Shown one piece after another: positions 21,501 through 29,547 of a stretch of 64,000 nucleotides of DNA. Every line of letters begins with the position of its first letter. Within the stretch, counting starts at the first letter, position 1. The stretch lies in NCBI RefSeq assembly GCF_013410345.1, contig NZ_JACCFJ010000001.1, positions 2,331,001-2,395,000 of the forward strand, read 5' to 3'. This DNA is from Saccharopolyspora hordei (GTDB taxonomy: Bacteria; Actinomycetota; Actinomycetes; Mycobacteriales; Pseudonocardiaceae). The notes below the pieces were generated by a model. That model searched no databases, had not been told where the DNA came from, and saw nothing but the letters and a program-made list of their open reading frames with translations. The translations under genes were made by a program, and so were the position numbers.

Positions 21501-23324
21501 ATGTCCACGACGAGCCAGGTCGACCACGCCGCCAGAGGACAGACGATCCCCGGACTGCTGCGCCGCAACGCGCGGTCCTACCCCGACCACCCCGCGCTGA
21601 CCGACGGCATCGGTGACGACGCGACGACGTGGACGTGGTCGCAGTTGCGCTCCGAGGTCGCCGCGCTCACCCGGAGCCTGTCCGCGCTCGGGCTGCGCAA
21701 GGGCGATCGGATGCTCATCGCCATGTCGAGGCGGCCCGAGCACTGGGTCGTCGACCTGGCCGCCATCCACCTGGGCGCGTTGCCCTGCACCACCTACGAC
21801 ACGCTGAGCACCGAGCAGATCCGCTACGTCGCCCAGCACAGCGCGGCCACCGTGGTGGTGCTGGAGGGCGCCGAGCAGTGGCAGCGCTGGCAACCCGTGC
21901 TGGAGGAGCTGCCGCACCTGCGCGCCGTCGTCGCCCTCGACCCCGCGATCACCCCCGCCGCGGCGCACCGATTCGTCAGCTACGACGAACTGCGCGGCGT
22001 CCCGTCACCGGAGTACCTCAGCACGACCTTCGAAGAGCTCACCGACGCGGCGACCCCCGACGCGCCGCTGACCGTCGTCTACACCTCGGGCACCACCGGC
22101 GAGCCCAAGGGCGTGGTCCTCTCGCACCGCAACGTCATCCACGAATCGCTGATGCAGGAGCACCTGATCCCCGTTCCGGAGCACCCGCGGACGGTGGCCT
22201 ACCTGCCCCTGGCGCACATCGCCGAACGGGTGCTCGGCATCTACATGCCCATCTGCAACGCCGGGCACGTGACGATCTGTCCCGACCAAGCGCAGCTGCT
22301 GCCGACCTTGGTCGCCGTGCGCCCGCACGGCTTCTTCGGCGTGCCGCGGGTGTGGGAGAAGCTCGCCGCCGGTCTCGAGGCGCAGCTCGGCCGGCTCGGC
22401 GGCGAGCAGGCGGCCGCCGTGGCCGAGGCCCGCGACGTCGCGCTGGAGGTCTTCCGCCTGCGCTCCGCCGGCAAGGAGGTCCCGGCCGAGCTGCAGGAGC
22501 AGCACGACCGGCTGGACGGCGCCGTGCTGCGCCCGATCCGAGCCGCGGTCGGCCTCGACGACTGCCGCCGCGCGGCCAGCGGGGCCGCGCCGATCCCCAC
22601 GGCGGTGCTGGAGTTCCTGGCCAGTCTCGGGCTGACGGTCTACGAGGTGTGGGGCCTGAGCGAGACCACCGGCGCGGCCACCGTCAGCAGTCCCGACGCG
22701 TTCGCGCTCGGCACCGTAGGCCGGCCGGGGCCGGGCATCGAGGTGCGAACGGCCGAGGACGGCGAGCTCTTCGTCCGCGGACCCGTGGTGTTCTCCGGCT
22801 ACCTCAACGCCAGCGGGGAGGTCGAGGACGCCACCGACGCCGAGGGGTGGCTGGCCACCGGTGACGTCGGGACCATCGACGAGCGCGGCATGGTCACCAT
22901 CACCGACCGCAAGAAGGACATCATCATCACCAGCGGCGGCAAGAACATCGCCCCGACCAAGATCGAGTCTCTGCTGCGGTCACACCCGCTCGTCGCCCAG
23001 GCGGTCGCGATCGGGGACCGGCGCCACTACGTCACCGCCCTGCTCGTCCTCGACGAGGAAGGCGCGCCGGCCTGGGCCAGCGCCCGCGGGATCACCACGA
23101 GCGACCTGGTGGAACTGGCCGCCCACCCCGAGGTCCACGCCGCGCTCGACGAGGTCGTCGCGCAGGCCAACACCCACCTCGCCCGCGTGGAGCAGGTCAA
23201 GAAGTACCGGATCGTCCCCGGCCCGTGGACCGCGGACTCCGGCGAGCTGACGCCCAAGCTCAGCCTCCGGCGCAAGGTGATCCACGAACGCTACGCCGCC
23301 ACCATCGATTCCCTGTACCAGTGA
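21501..23324 (+). CDS. long-chain acyl-CoA synthetase (FadD15-like)
   Basis: A 607-residue ANL-superfamily adenylate-forming enzyme. It activates a carboxylate with ATP and CoA. The P-loop VYTSGTTGEPKGVVLSH is at about 194-210. The A5 motif is YEVWGLSETTGAA and the A7/A8 region is GWLATGDVGTIDERG with DRKKDIIITSGGKNIAP, typical of the long-chain FadD15 group. The ATG is preceded by GAAGGGA. It is in line with the TetR gene and the acyl-CoA dehydrogenase. Beside two rubber oxygenases it likely activates isoprenoid acids for beta-oxidation, though a general fatty-acid role is possible. Confidence 0.85.
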   Translation: MSTTSQVDHAARGQTIPGLLRRNARSYPDHPALTDGIGDDATTWTWSQLRSEVAALTRSLSALGLRKGDRMLIAMSRRPEHWVVDLAAIHLGALPCTTYDTLSTEQIRYVAQHSAATVVVLEGAEQWQRWQPVLEELPHLRAVVALDPAITPAAAHRFVSYDELRGVPSPEYLSTTFEELTDAATPDAPLTVVYTSGTTGEPKGVVLSHRNVIHESLMQEHLIPVPEHPRTVAYLPLAHIAERVLGIYMPICNAGHVTICPDQAQLLPTLVAVRPHGFFGVPRVWEKLAAGLEAQLGRLGGEQAAAVAEARDVALEVFRLRSAGKEVPAELQEQHDRLDGAVLRPIRAAVGLDDCRRAASGAAPIPTAVLEFLASLGLTVYEVWGLSETTGAATVSSPDAFALGTVGRPGPGIEVRTAEDGELFVRGPVVFSGYLNASGEVEDATDAEGWLATGDVGTIDERGMVTITDRKKDIIITSGGKNIAPTKIESLLRSHPLVAQAVAIGDRRHYVTALLVLDEEGAPAWASARGITTSDLVELAAHPEVHAALDEVVAQANTHLARVEQVKKYRIVPGPWTADSGELTPKLSLRRKVIHERYAATIDSLYQ

Positions 23325-23338
23325 GGGGGCGCCCGAAC

Positions 23339-24481
23339 ATGCCACGGAACCTGACCGACGAACGCCGCGACCTCGTCACCGCCATCGGCGAGTTCTGCCG
23401 CAAGGAGTGCGGGACCAAGGAGCAGCGCGACAAGCTCACCGACGGCGGCGTGCAGCAGCACAGCCCCCAGCTCTACGCCAAGATGGCCGAACTCGGCTGG
23501 CTGGGCATCGCCATCCCCGAGGAGTACGGCGGGGCTGGGCAGGGCATGGCCGACCTCTGCCTGTTCCTGGAGGAGACCTCCTACTGGCGCGCGCCGATCA
23601 GCGGGTTCGCGACGACGATCATCGCCGCGGCCAGCTACGAGAAGTTCGCCACCGAGGAGCAGAAGCGCGTCGTGCTGGGCGGTGTCGTCAACGGCCGGGT
23701 GGAGGCCATCTCGATGTCCGAGCCCGGCGCCGGTTCCGACGTCGCCGCCCTGACCTGCCGCGCCGAGCGCACCACCGGCGGGTACGTGATCAACGGGCAG
23801 AAGACCTGGTGCTCCAACGCCCACCTCGCCGACCACGTCCTGCTCGTCGCCCGGACCTCGCAGGAAGCAGACCGGCACCAGGGGCTCACCCAGTTCATGG
23901 TCCCGACCGATGTGGACGGTCTGCAGATCCGGGGCATCGACACGATGGGTGGCAAGGAGGTCAACGACCTCTACTTCACCGACTGCTTCGTGCCGGACTC
24001 GGCCGTGGTCGGGACACCGGGCAACGCCTGGGCGCAGCTGATGGCCGGGCTCAACCTGGAGCGGATGATCCTCGCCGCGAACATGTACGGCCTCGCCCGG
24101 CGCGCCTTCGACGACATCCTCGCCTACGTCAAGGAGCGCGAGCAGTTCGGCCGCCCGATCGGCTCGTTCCAGGCGCTCAAGCACCGCATCGCCGACCTGG
24201 CCACCGAGCTCGAGTGCGCGCGGCTGCTGCTCGACGACGTCGCCGCCACCATCGACGCCCACCCCGGCGAGGTCTTCGCCCGGGAAGCCTCCATGGCCAA
24301 GCTCAAGTGCACCGAGCTGGCCAAGCACATGACGCTGGAGGGGATGCAGATGATGGGCGGCTACGGCTACGCCACCGAGTACGGCATGGAGTCGCTGCAC
24401 CGCGCGAGCATCGTCTCCACCGTCTACGGCGGCACCAGCGAGATCCAGCGCGACATCATCGGCAAGACCTACGGTCTCTGA
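23339..24481 (+). CDS. acyl-CoA dehydrogenase
   Basis: A 380-residue FAD-dependent acyl-CoA dehydrogenase. Recognisable parts are EEYGGAGQGMADLCLFLEE in the N-terminal helical domain, the FAD-binding SMSEPGAGSDVAAL, the KTWCSNAHLADH strand, and the C-terminal helices QMMGGYGYATEYGMESL and STVYGGTSEIQRDII. The start ATG 23339 follows GAGGGGG, 14 nt after the acyl-CoA synthetase, so the two are co-transcribed. The stop codon is the first base triplet of a 22-bp tandem repeat. The expected role is alpha,beta-desaturation of the CoA thioester made by the synthetase. Confidence 0.88.
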   Translation: MPRNLTDERRDLVTAIGEFCRKECGTKEQRDKLTDGGVQQHSPQLYAKMAELGWLGIAIPEEYGGAGQGMADLCLFLEETSYWRAPISGFATTIIAAASYEKFATEEQKRVVLGGVVNGRVEAISMSEPGAGSDVAALTCRAERTTGGYVINGQKTWCSNAHLADHVLLVARTSQEADRHQGLTQFMVPTDVDGLQIRGIDTMGGKEVNDLYFTDCFVPDSAVVGTPGNAWAQLMAGLNLERMILAANMYGLARRAFDDILAYVKEREQFGRPIGSFQALKHRIADLATELECARLLLDDVAATIDAHPGEVFAREASMAKLKCTELAKHMTLEGMQMMGGYGYATEYGMESLHRASIVSTVYGGTSEIQRDIIGKTYGL

Positions 24482-24544
24482 AGCTCCCGGGGGTGAGACC
24501 TGAAGCTCCTGGGGGTGAGACCTGAAGCTCCTGGGGGTGCGACG
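24479..24544. repeat. three tandem 22-bp repeats overlapping a stop codon
   Basis: The unit TGAAGCTCCTGGGGGTGAGA plus CC occurs at 24479, 24501 and 24523 with one or two changes. The TGA of the first unit is the stop codon of the acyl-CoA dehydrogenase. Each copy keeps a TGA in the same frame, so the array may have grown by slippage just past the gene end. Confidence 0.85.
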
Positions 24545-24581
24545 GAGGTGTCCACTGCGGACGTCTCCGTCGCAGCGCTCA

Positions 24582-24635
24582 GGCGGTGGGCGGCGGCCCC
24601 GGGCGCCCCTCGCGGCTCATCCGCCGCCCACCGCC
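24582..24635. terminator. long hairpin terminator
   Basis: GGCGGTGGGCGGCGG (24582-24596) pairs perfectly with CCGCCGCCCACCGCC (24621-24635) over a 24-nt loop. It follows the acyl-CoA dehydrogenase and its 22-bp repeats, in a region between two convergent genes. Confidence 0.75.
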
Positions 24636-24685
24636 CAGCCGGCCACCCCCAACCACGCAACCAACACCCCGACGTGAGTTGGAGT

Positions 24686-24849
24686 TGCCAGTTCTAGGCA
24701 AGACTGACGCCCTCCCAGCGTGGGCCTGGGCTGTCAGTTTCAGGCGAAATTGACGCCTCCCCAGCGTGGGCCTGGGCTGTCAGTTTTAGGCGAAACTGGC
24801 GGGTCGCTAGCGCCGGATACGGGTGCCAGTTTTGCCTAAAACTGTCGCG
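24686..24849. repeat. tandem 46-bp repeats, each with a CAGTTT/AAACTG palindrome
   Basis: Units begin TG(C/T)CAGTT at 24686, 24732, 24778 and 24824, exactly 46 nt apart. The first two are nearly identical, the third diverges in its second half and the fourth is partial. Each starts with an inverted pair such as CAGTTTTAGGCGAAACTG, and the last is CAGTTTTGCCTAAAACTG. The AT-rich palindrome is out of character for this GC-rich DNA. It lies between the convergent 3' ends of the acyl-CoA dehydrogenase and the LacI gene. Confidence 0.85.
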
Positions 24850-24899
24850 TCACCGGGAGGAGGGTCGCTCGTCGGGGGGCGGGGCGCAGGACACGCGGC

Positions 24900-25991
24900 T
24901 CAAAGCCCCCGATCTTGCGGCTGGCTGCTGAGCGTGCGCACGCAGGGAATTCCACTGTGGACTGGCGCTTCGGTGGGTCGCCGGTTCTCGGGTTGTGCCG
25001 GGGTGTTGGCGGTGGAGCTGCGGATGACGAGTTCGCTGGGGAAGAGTTCCTTCCGGGGCGGTAGGGAGCGGTCGTCGATGCGTTCCAGGAGCAGGCGCAC
25101 GGCGGCGCGGGCCATGTCCGCGATGGGTTGCCGGACCGTGGTGATGTCGTAGGAGTCCCACGCGGCGAGGGCGATGTCGTCGTAGCCGATGACCCACACG
25201 TCCTCGGGAACGCGCCGGCCCAGGGACACCGCCGCGTCGACCGCGCCGAGCGCGGTGAGGTCGTTGGCGCAGAAGACCGCGGTGGGCGGGTCGTCCTGGG
25301 TGAGCAGCTCGCGCATGGCCGAGCGCGCGCGGTCGTGCGCGAACCCGGCCTGGCGGGTGAGCTCGTCGGCCAGCGGCCGACCGAGTTCGGCCAGGCGGTC
25401 GCGGAACCCGCGCTCCCGGTGCCGGGCGGTGCTGGTCTGCTCGGGGCCCTGCAGGTAGCCGATCCGGGTGTGCCCGGTGGTCACCAGGTAGTCGGCCACT
25501 GCCCGGCCGCCGTTGAGGTTGTCGGTGGTGACCTGGTCGCACTCCAGCGAGTCCAGCCCGCGGTGCAGCAGCAGGATCGGGTCGCCGCGCCGGACCGCCT
25601 CGGCGAGCTGCTCAGAGCCCTCGGTGACGGTGGTGAAGACCAACCCGTCCACGATGCCCTCGTCGAGCGCCTGCAGGGCGCTGGATCCGCCGGGGTCGGG
25701 GGCGTTCCAGAGCACCATGCGCTGACCGGCCGCGTCGAGCGCCGCGCCGACCGCCTCCAGCAGCTGCGGGTAGAAGGGGTTGGTGATGTCGGCGACCACG
25801 ACGCCGACGGTGGAGGTGCGCCGGGTCCGCATGGTCCGCGCCGCGGCGTGCGGGCGGTAGCCGACCTCCTTCATCGCCGCCAGGACGCGCTCCCGGGTGG
25901 CCGGGGCGACCTTGTCGCTGCCCTGCAGGACCCGGGACACCGTCATCTGCGACACGCCGGCCAGCTGCGCCACGTCGCGGCTGGTGACCAC
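24900..25991 (-). CDS. LacI-family transcriptional regulator
   Basis: A 363-residue LacI/GalR repressor. The N-terminal helix-turn-helix is SRDVAQLAGVSQMTVSRVLQ, the hinge helix region is RPHAAARTMRTRRT, and the periplasmic-binding-protein-like ligand domain includes DGLVFTTVTEG and PEDVWVIGYDDIALAAW. About 30 extra C-terminal residues beyond the usual LacI end are Pro/Gln-rich and look disordered. It is divergent from an HpsN-like dehydrogenase. Two GTTTACGTAAAC-type palindromes lie in the intergenic gap, which fits repression of both genes. Confidence 0.9.
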   Translation of the reverse strand: MVTSRDVAQLAGVSQMTVSRVLQGSDKVAPATRERVLAAMKEVGYRPHAAARTMRTRRTSTVGVVVADITNPFYPQLLEAVGAALDAAGQRMVLWNAPDPGGSSALQALDEGIVDGLVFTTVTEGSEQLAEAVRRGDPILLLHRGLDSLECDQVTTDNLNGGRAVADYLVTTGHTRIGYLQGPEQTSTARHRERGFRDRLAELGRPLADELTRQAGFAHDRARSAMRELLTQDDPPTAVFCANDLTALGAVDAAVSLGRRVPEDVWVIGYDDIALAAWDSYDITTVRQPIADMARAAVRLLLERIDDRSLPPRKELFPSELVIRSSTANTPAQPENRRPTEAPVHSGIPCVRTLSSQPQDRGL

Positions 25992-26033
25992 CGCGCACCT
26001 CCACGTTCTGGATCGAGGGAGACCCGATTCTGG

Positions 26034-26045
26034 GTTTACGTAAAC
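26034..26045. promoter_or_regulatory. LacI-type operator 1
   Basis: GTTTACGTAAAC is a perfect 12-bp palindrome, 43 nt upstream of the lacI-family start and 56 nt upstream of the HpsN-like gene. It has the central CG expected of LacI/GalR-family sites. Confidence 0.75.
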
Positions 26046-26068
26046 ACCCTAGCCGCCTACAGTGCGAT

Positions 26069-26080
26069 GTGTACGTAAAC
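26069..26080. promoter_or_regulatory. LacI-type operator 2
   Basis: GTGTACGTAAAC is a one-mismatch copy of the operator at 26034, 35 nt away centre to centre, and 20 nt upstream of the HpsN-like ATG. It would block transcription of the catabolic genes when bound. Confidence 0.7.
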
Positions 26081-26100
26081 ATCGAAGGGATCACGCACCC

Positions 26101-27420
26101 ATGGCTCACGCGCTCAAGGCCCCGGCCACCACCTCGGCTGCGACCACGACCTCGCTGCCGGACGTGCAGCAGAAGGTCGCCGCGATCATCGAGGACATCC
26201 GGACCCGCGGGGACGAGGCGGTCCGCGAGTACTCGCAGAAGTTCGACGGGTGGCAGCCTGAGTCGTTCCGGCTGTCGGCGGAGCAGGTCGAGGAGATCGT
26301 CGCGCGCGTCCCGCAGCAGGTCCTCGACGACATCGAGTTCGTCCAGCGGCAGGTCCGCGGCTTCGCCGAGCGGCAGCTGGCGTCGCTGCAGGAGTTCGAG
26401 GTGGAGACGCTGCCCGGCGTGCACCTGGGGCAGAAGCACATCCCGGTCTCCGCGGCCGGTGCGTACGTGCCGGGCGGGCGGTACCCGCTGCTGGCCTCCG
26501 CACACATGACGATCCTGACGGCCAAGACCGCCGGCGTGCCGCGCGTGGTGGCCTGCACACCGCCGATCCGCGGCGAGGTCCCGGACGCCACCGTGGCGGC
26601 CATGCACCTGGCCGGCGCCGACGAGATCTACCTGCTCGGCGGCGTGCAGGCGGTGGTGAGCATGGCGCTGGGCACCGAGACCATCGCGCCGGTGGACATG
26701 CTGGCCGGTCCGGGCAACGCGTTCGTCGCGGAGGCCAAGCGGCAGCTGTTCGGCGAGATCGGCATCGACCTGTTCGCCGGTCCCACCGAGGTCCTCGTCG
26801 TCGCCGACGAGCACGCCGACCCGTTCGTGGTGGCGGTGGACCTGCTGAGCCAGGCCGAGCACGGTCCGGACTCGCCGGCGGTGCTCATCACCACCTCCGA
26901 GAAGCTGGGGCGCGCGGTGCTGCGGCACGTCGACGAGCTGCTGCCGGGGATGCCGACCCGCGACAACGCCGAGGCCGCGTGGCGTGACCACGGTGAGGTG
27001 CACGTCGTCGACGACCTCGACGAGGCCTACGCGCTCGCCGACACCTACGCCAGCGAGCACGTGCAGGTCCTCACCGAGCAGCCGCGCGAAGCGCTGGCGA
27101 AGATGCGCAACTACGGGGCGCTGTTCCTCGGCGAGGGCACCTGCGTCTCCTACGGCGACAAGGTCATCGGCACCAACCACGTGCTGCCCACCCGCGGCGC
27201 GGCCCGCTACACCGGCGGGCTCTGGGTCGGCAAGTACCTCAAGACCGTGACCTACCAGGAAGTCACCGACCCGGCGTCCAGTGCGCACCTGGGCGAGGTG
27301 TGCGGGCGCGCCGCCCGGGTCGAGCTGTTCGAGGGGCACGCCCGCTCCGGCGACGTCCGGGCCGCCAAGCACGGTGGCGCGGACCTGCCGTGGGCGCCCC
27401 ACGCCACCGCCTGGTCCTGA
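26101..27420 (+). CDS. hpsN: histidinol-dehydrogenase-family enzyme, HpsN-like
   Basis: A 439-residue NAD-dependent dehydrogenase of the HisD fold. Conserved parts include GAYVPGGRYPLLASAHM, AGPGNAFVAEAKR, the GPTEVLVVADE strand, DLLSQAEHGPDS (the HisD zinc/catalytic Glu-His region) and TNHVLPTRGAARYTGGLWVGKYLKT. The last of these is typical of the HpsN-type sulfopropanediol 3-dehydrogenase branch and not of true HisD. HpsN oxidises (R)-2,3-dihydroxypropane-1-sulfonate to sulfolactate. Its position with a LacI regulator and an MHS transporter, and away from his genes, supports a catabolic role. The substrate remains inferred. Start ATG 26101. Confidence 0.72.
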   Translation: MAHALKAPATTSAATTTSLPDVQQKVAAIIEDIRTRGDEAVREYSQKFDGWQPESFRLSAEQVEEIVARVPQQVLDDIEFVQRQVRGFAERQLASLQEFEVETLPGVHLGQKHIPVSAAGAYVPGGRYPLLASAHMTILTAKTAGVPRVVACTPPIRGEVPDATVAAMHLAGADEIYLLGGVQAVVSMALGTETIAPVDMLAGPGNAFVAEAKRQLFGEIGIDLFAGPTEVLVVADEHADPFVVAVDLLSQAEHGPDSPAVLITTSEKLGRAVLRHVDELLPGMPTRDNAEAAWRDHGEVHVVDDLDEAYALADTYASEHVQVLTEQPREALAKMRNYGALFLGEGTCVSYGDKVIGTNHVLPTRGAARYTGGLWVGKYLKTVTYQEVTDPASSAHLGEVCGRAARVELFEGHARSGDVRAAKHGGADLPWAPHATAWS

Positions 27421-27446
27421 CCCGTCCCACGGAAGGCGCACCGCCC

Positions 27447-28781
27447 ATGTCCTCCAACGCGACGACGCGTGCCGGAGCCCCGTCGGCGTCGAGAACCCTG
27501 ACGTCGAGCACCATCGGCAGCGTCATCGAGTGGTACGACTTCACCATCTACGGCACCGCCGCGGCACTGATCTTCAACCAGCTGTTCTTCAGCAGCATCA
27601 GTCCCGCGGCGGGCACGCTGGCCGCGTTCGGCACCTTCGCGGCCGGGTTCATCGCCCGCCCGCTCGGCGGTTTCGTGGCCGGCCACTACGGCGACCGGCT
27701 CGGCCGCAAGGCGACGCTCGTCGTGACCCTGACGCTGATGGGTGCGGCCACCACGCTCATCGGCCTGCTGCCCACCTACGAGCAGGTCGGCATCGCCTCG
27801 CCCGCGTTGCTGGTGCTGCTGCGGCTGGTGCAGGGCTTCGCGGTCGGCGGTGAGTGGGGCGGCGCGGTGCTCATGGCCGTCGAGCACGCCCCCGACGGGC
27901 AGCGCGGCCGGTACGGCGCGTGGCCGCAGACCGGTGTGTCCGCGGGCCTGCTGCTGGGCACCGGGGTGTTCAGCGTCGTGTCGCTGCTGCCGGAGCCCCA
28001 GCTGCTCAGCTGGGGGTGGCGGGTGCCGTTCCTGGTGAGCATCGTGCTGGCGCTGGTCGGGCTGTACATCCGGTTCCGGATCACCGAGCCCGAGTCCTTC
28101 GCGCGATCGCTGGAGTCCAGCGGGCCGTCGCGCCGACCGCTGGTGGAGGTGCTGCGCACCCACCCGAAGCAGATCCTCATCGCGATCGGGGTCCGCTTCG
28201 CCGAAGGCGGGAACTACTACGTGTTCACCGTCTTCATCCTCACCTACATCACCCAGCAGCTGGGTCTGCCGCGCCAGGCCGGGCTGACCGGGGTGCTGCT
28301 CGCGGCGGCGCTGAACATCGCCGCGCTGCCGCTGTGGGGCGCGCTGTCGGACCGCGTCGGGCGCCGGCCGGTGTTCATCGGTGGGGCGCTGTTCATGGCC
28401 GCCTACGCGTGGCCGTTCTTCTGGCTGGTCGACACCCGGTCCCCGGTGCTCATCGCGCTGGCCCTGGCCATCGCGCTCGCGGTGCCGCACGGGGCGGTGT
28501 TCGCGCCCATCGCGGCGTTCTACGCCGAGCTGTTCGAGCCGCGGGTGCGCTACAGCGGGGTGTCCATCGGCTACCAGATCGGCAGCGTGCTGCTGGGCGG
28601 TTTCACCCCGCTGCTGGCGACCTCGCTGATCCTGTGGTCCGACGGGGCGTCGTGGAGCGTGGCGGCGCTCGTCGCCGCCGGGGCGCTCATCGCGGCGGTC
28701 TCGATGGGCGTCGCCCCGGAGACCCGCCACCGCAGCCTGCACGGGCTGCGCGAGCCCTCGCGGCAGCCGGTGGACGCCTGA
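27447..28781 (+). CDS. MHS-family MFS transporter
   Basis: A 444-residue 12-helix metabolite:H+ symporter. The MHS signature IGSVIEWYDFTIYGTAAAL is at the N-terminus. GHYGDRLGRKATL is the helix 2-3 motif, and RLVQGFAVGGEWGGAVLMAVEHAP is the helix 4-5 motif. The ATG follows GGAAGGCG, 26 nt after the HpsN-like gene, so they form one operon under the LacI operators. Importers of this group take up organic acids. Here a hydroxysulfonate or similar small acid is likely. Confidence 0.9.
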   Translation: MSSNATTRAGAPSASRTLTSSTIGSVIEWYDFTIYGTAAALIFNQLFFSSISPAAGTLAAFGTFAAGFIARPLGGFVAGHYGDRLGRKATLVVTLTLMGAATTLIGLLPTYEQVGIASPALLVLLRLVQGFAVGGEWGGAVLMAVEHAPDGQRGRYGAWPQTGVSAGLLLGTGVFSVVSLLPEPQLLSWGWRVPFLVSIVLALVGLYIRFRITEPESFARSLESSGPSRRPLVEVLRTHPKQILIAIGVRFAEGGNYYVFTVFILTYITQQLGLPRQAGLTGVLLAAALNIAALPLWGALSDRVGRRPVFIGGALFMAAYAWPFFWLVDTRSPVLIALALAIALAVPHGAVFAPIAAFYAELFEPRVRYSGVSIGYQIGSVLLGGFTPLLATSLILWSDGASWSVAALVAAGALIAAVSMGVAPETRHRSLHGLREPSRQPVDA

Positions 28782-28783
28782 CC

Positions 28784-28825
28784 CCCGGGAAGCGCAGCCG
28801 TGGCACCGCGGCTGCGCTTCCCGGG
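28784..28825 (+). terminator. strong terminator of the HpsN-MHS operon
   Basis: CCCGGGAAGCGCAGCCG (28784-28800) pairs with CGGCTGCGCTTCCCGGG (28809-28825), a 17-bp perfect stem starting 3 nt after the MHS stop codon. Confidence 0.85.
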
Positions 28826-28893
28826 TCCACTGTGCACGGCGCCGCTGCGACGGGCTCGGGCTGGCCGAGGTGCGCCCTCATAGACTGAGCCCC

Positions 28894-29547
28894 ATGCGCA
28901 GGGTGGTGGGCAAGAACGTCGTGGAGTTCGCCGCGGAGGAGTTCGCCGCGATGGTCGAGCGGCACCCCGGCGGCGTCGTCCTCGACGTGGGCGCGGGCAA
29001 CGCCAAGCACGCCTACCGGATCGCGCGTGACGCGCAGGACACGCTGGTGATCGCGCTGGACGCGGCCAAGGACAACATGCAGAAGGTCGCCGGCAAGGCC
29101 GCCGCGTCGCCGAAGAAGGGCGGTGCGCCGAACCTGCTCTGCGTGTGGGCCGCCGCCGAGGACCTGCCGCCCGAGCTGCACAGCGTCACCGAGCTGCACT
29201 GCCTGATGCCGTGGGGGAGCCTGCTGCGCGGGATGCTCGGGTCCGACGCTGAGATGCTGCGGGGGCTGGCGCGGCGGTGCGTGCCCGGCGCGACGTTCCT
29301 GGTCACGCTCAACCTGCACGCGTGGCGGCCGCCCGTTCCCGAGGTGGGGGAGCACCCCGAGCCCACCCCTGACTCGGCGATGGAGCAGCTGGCGCCCTAC
29401 TACGCGGACGCCGGGTGGACCTTGGAGGGCGCGCGGTACTTCGGCGCCGAGGAGCTGGAGGCGCTGGCCACGTCGTGGACCCGGCGGCTGGGGTCGACCC
29501 GGGACGAGCTCGACGTCCTCGGTCTCACGGGCGTCATCGGGAAGTGA
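28894..29547 (+). CDS. kamB: 16S rRNA (adenine1408-N1)-methyltransferase, KamB family
   Basis: A 217-residue SAM-dependent methyltransferase that modifies A1408 of 16S rRNA and confers resistance to kanamycin/apramycin-type aminoglycosides. Start MRRVVGKN, the SAM-binding VVLDVGAGNAKHAYRIAR, ALDAAKDNMQKVAGKAA, MPWGSLLRGMLG and LVTLNLHAWRPPVPEVGEHP all match KamB-type enzymes over the full length. Homologues occur in aminoglycoside producers and in Saccharopolyspora. No aminoglycoside biosynthesis genes are present here, so it acts as a stand-alone resistance or housekeeping methylase. The stop overlaps the start of the DUF371 gene (GTGA). Confidence 0.88.
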   Translation: MRRVVGKNVVEFAAEEFAAMVERHPGGVVLDVGAGNAKHAYRIARDAQDTLVIALDAAKDNMQKVAGKAAASPKKGGAPNLLCVWAAAEDLPPELHSVTELHCLMPWGSLLRGMLGSDAEMLRGLARRCVPGATFLVTLNLHAWRPPVPEVGEHPEPTPDSAMEQLAPYYADAGWTLEGARYFGAEELEALATSWTRRLGSTRDELDVLGLTGVIGK

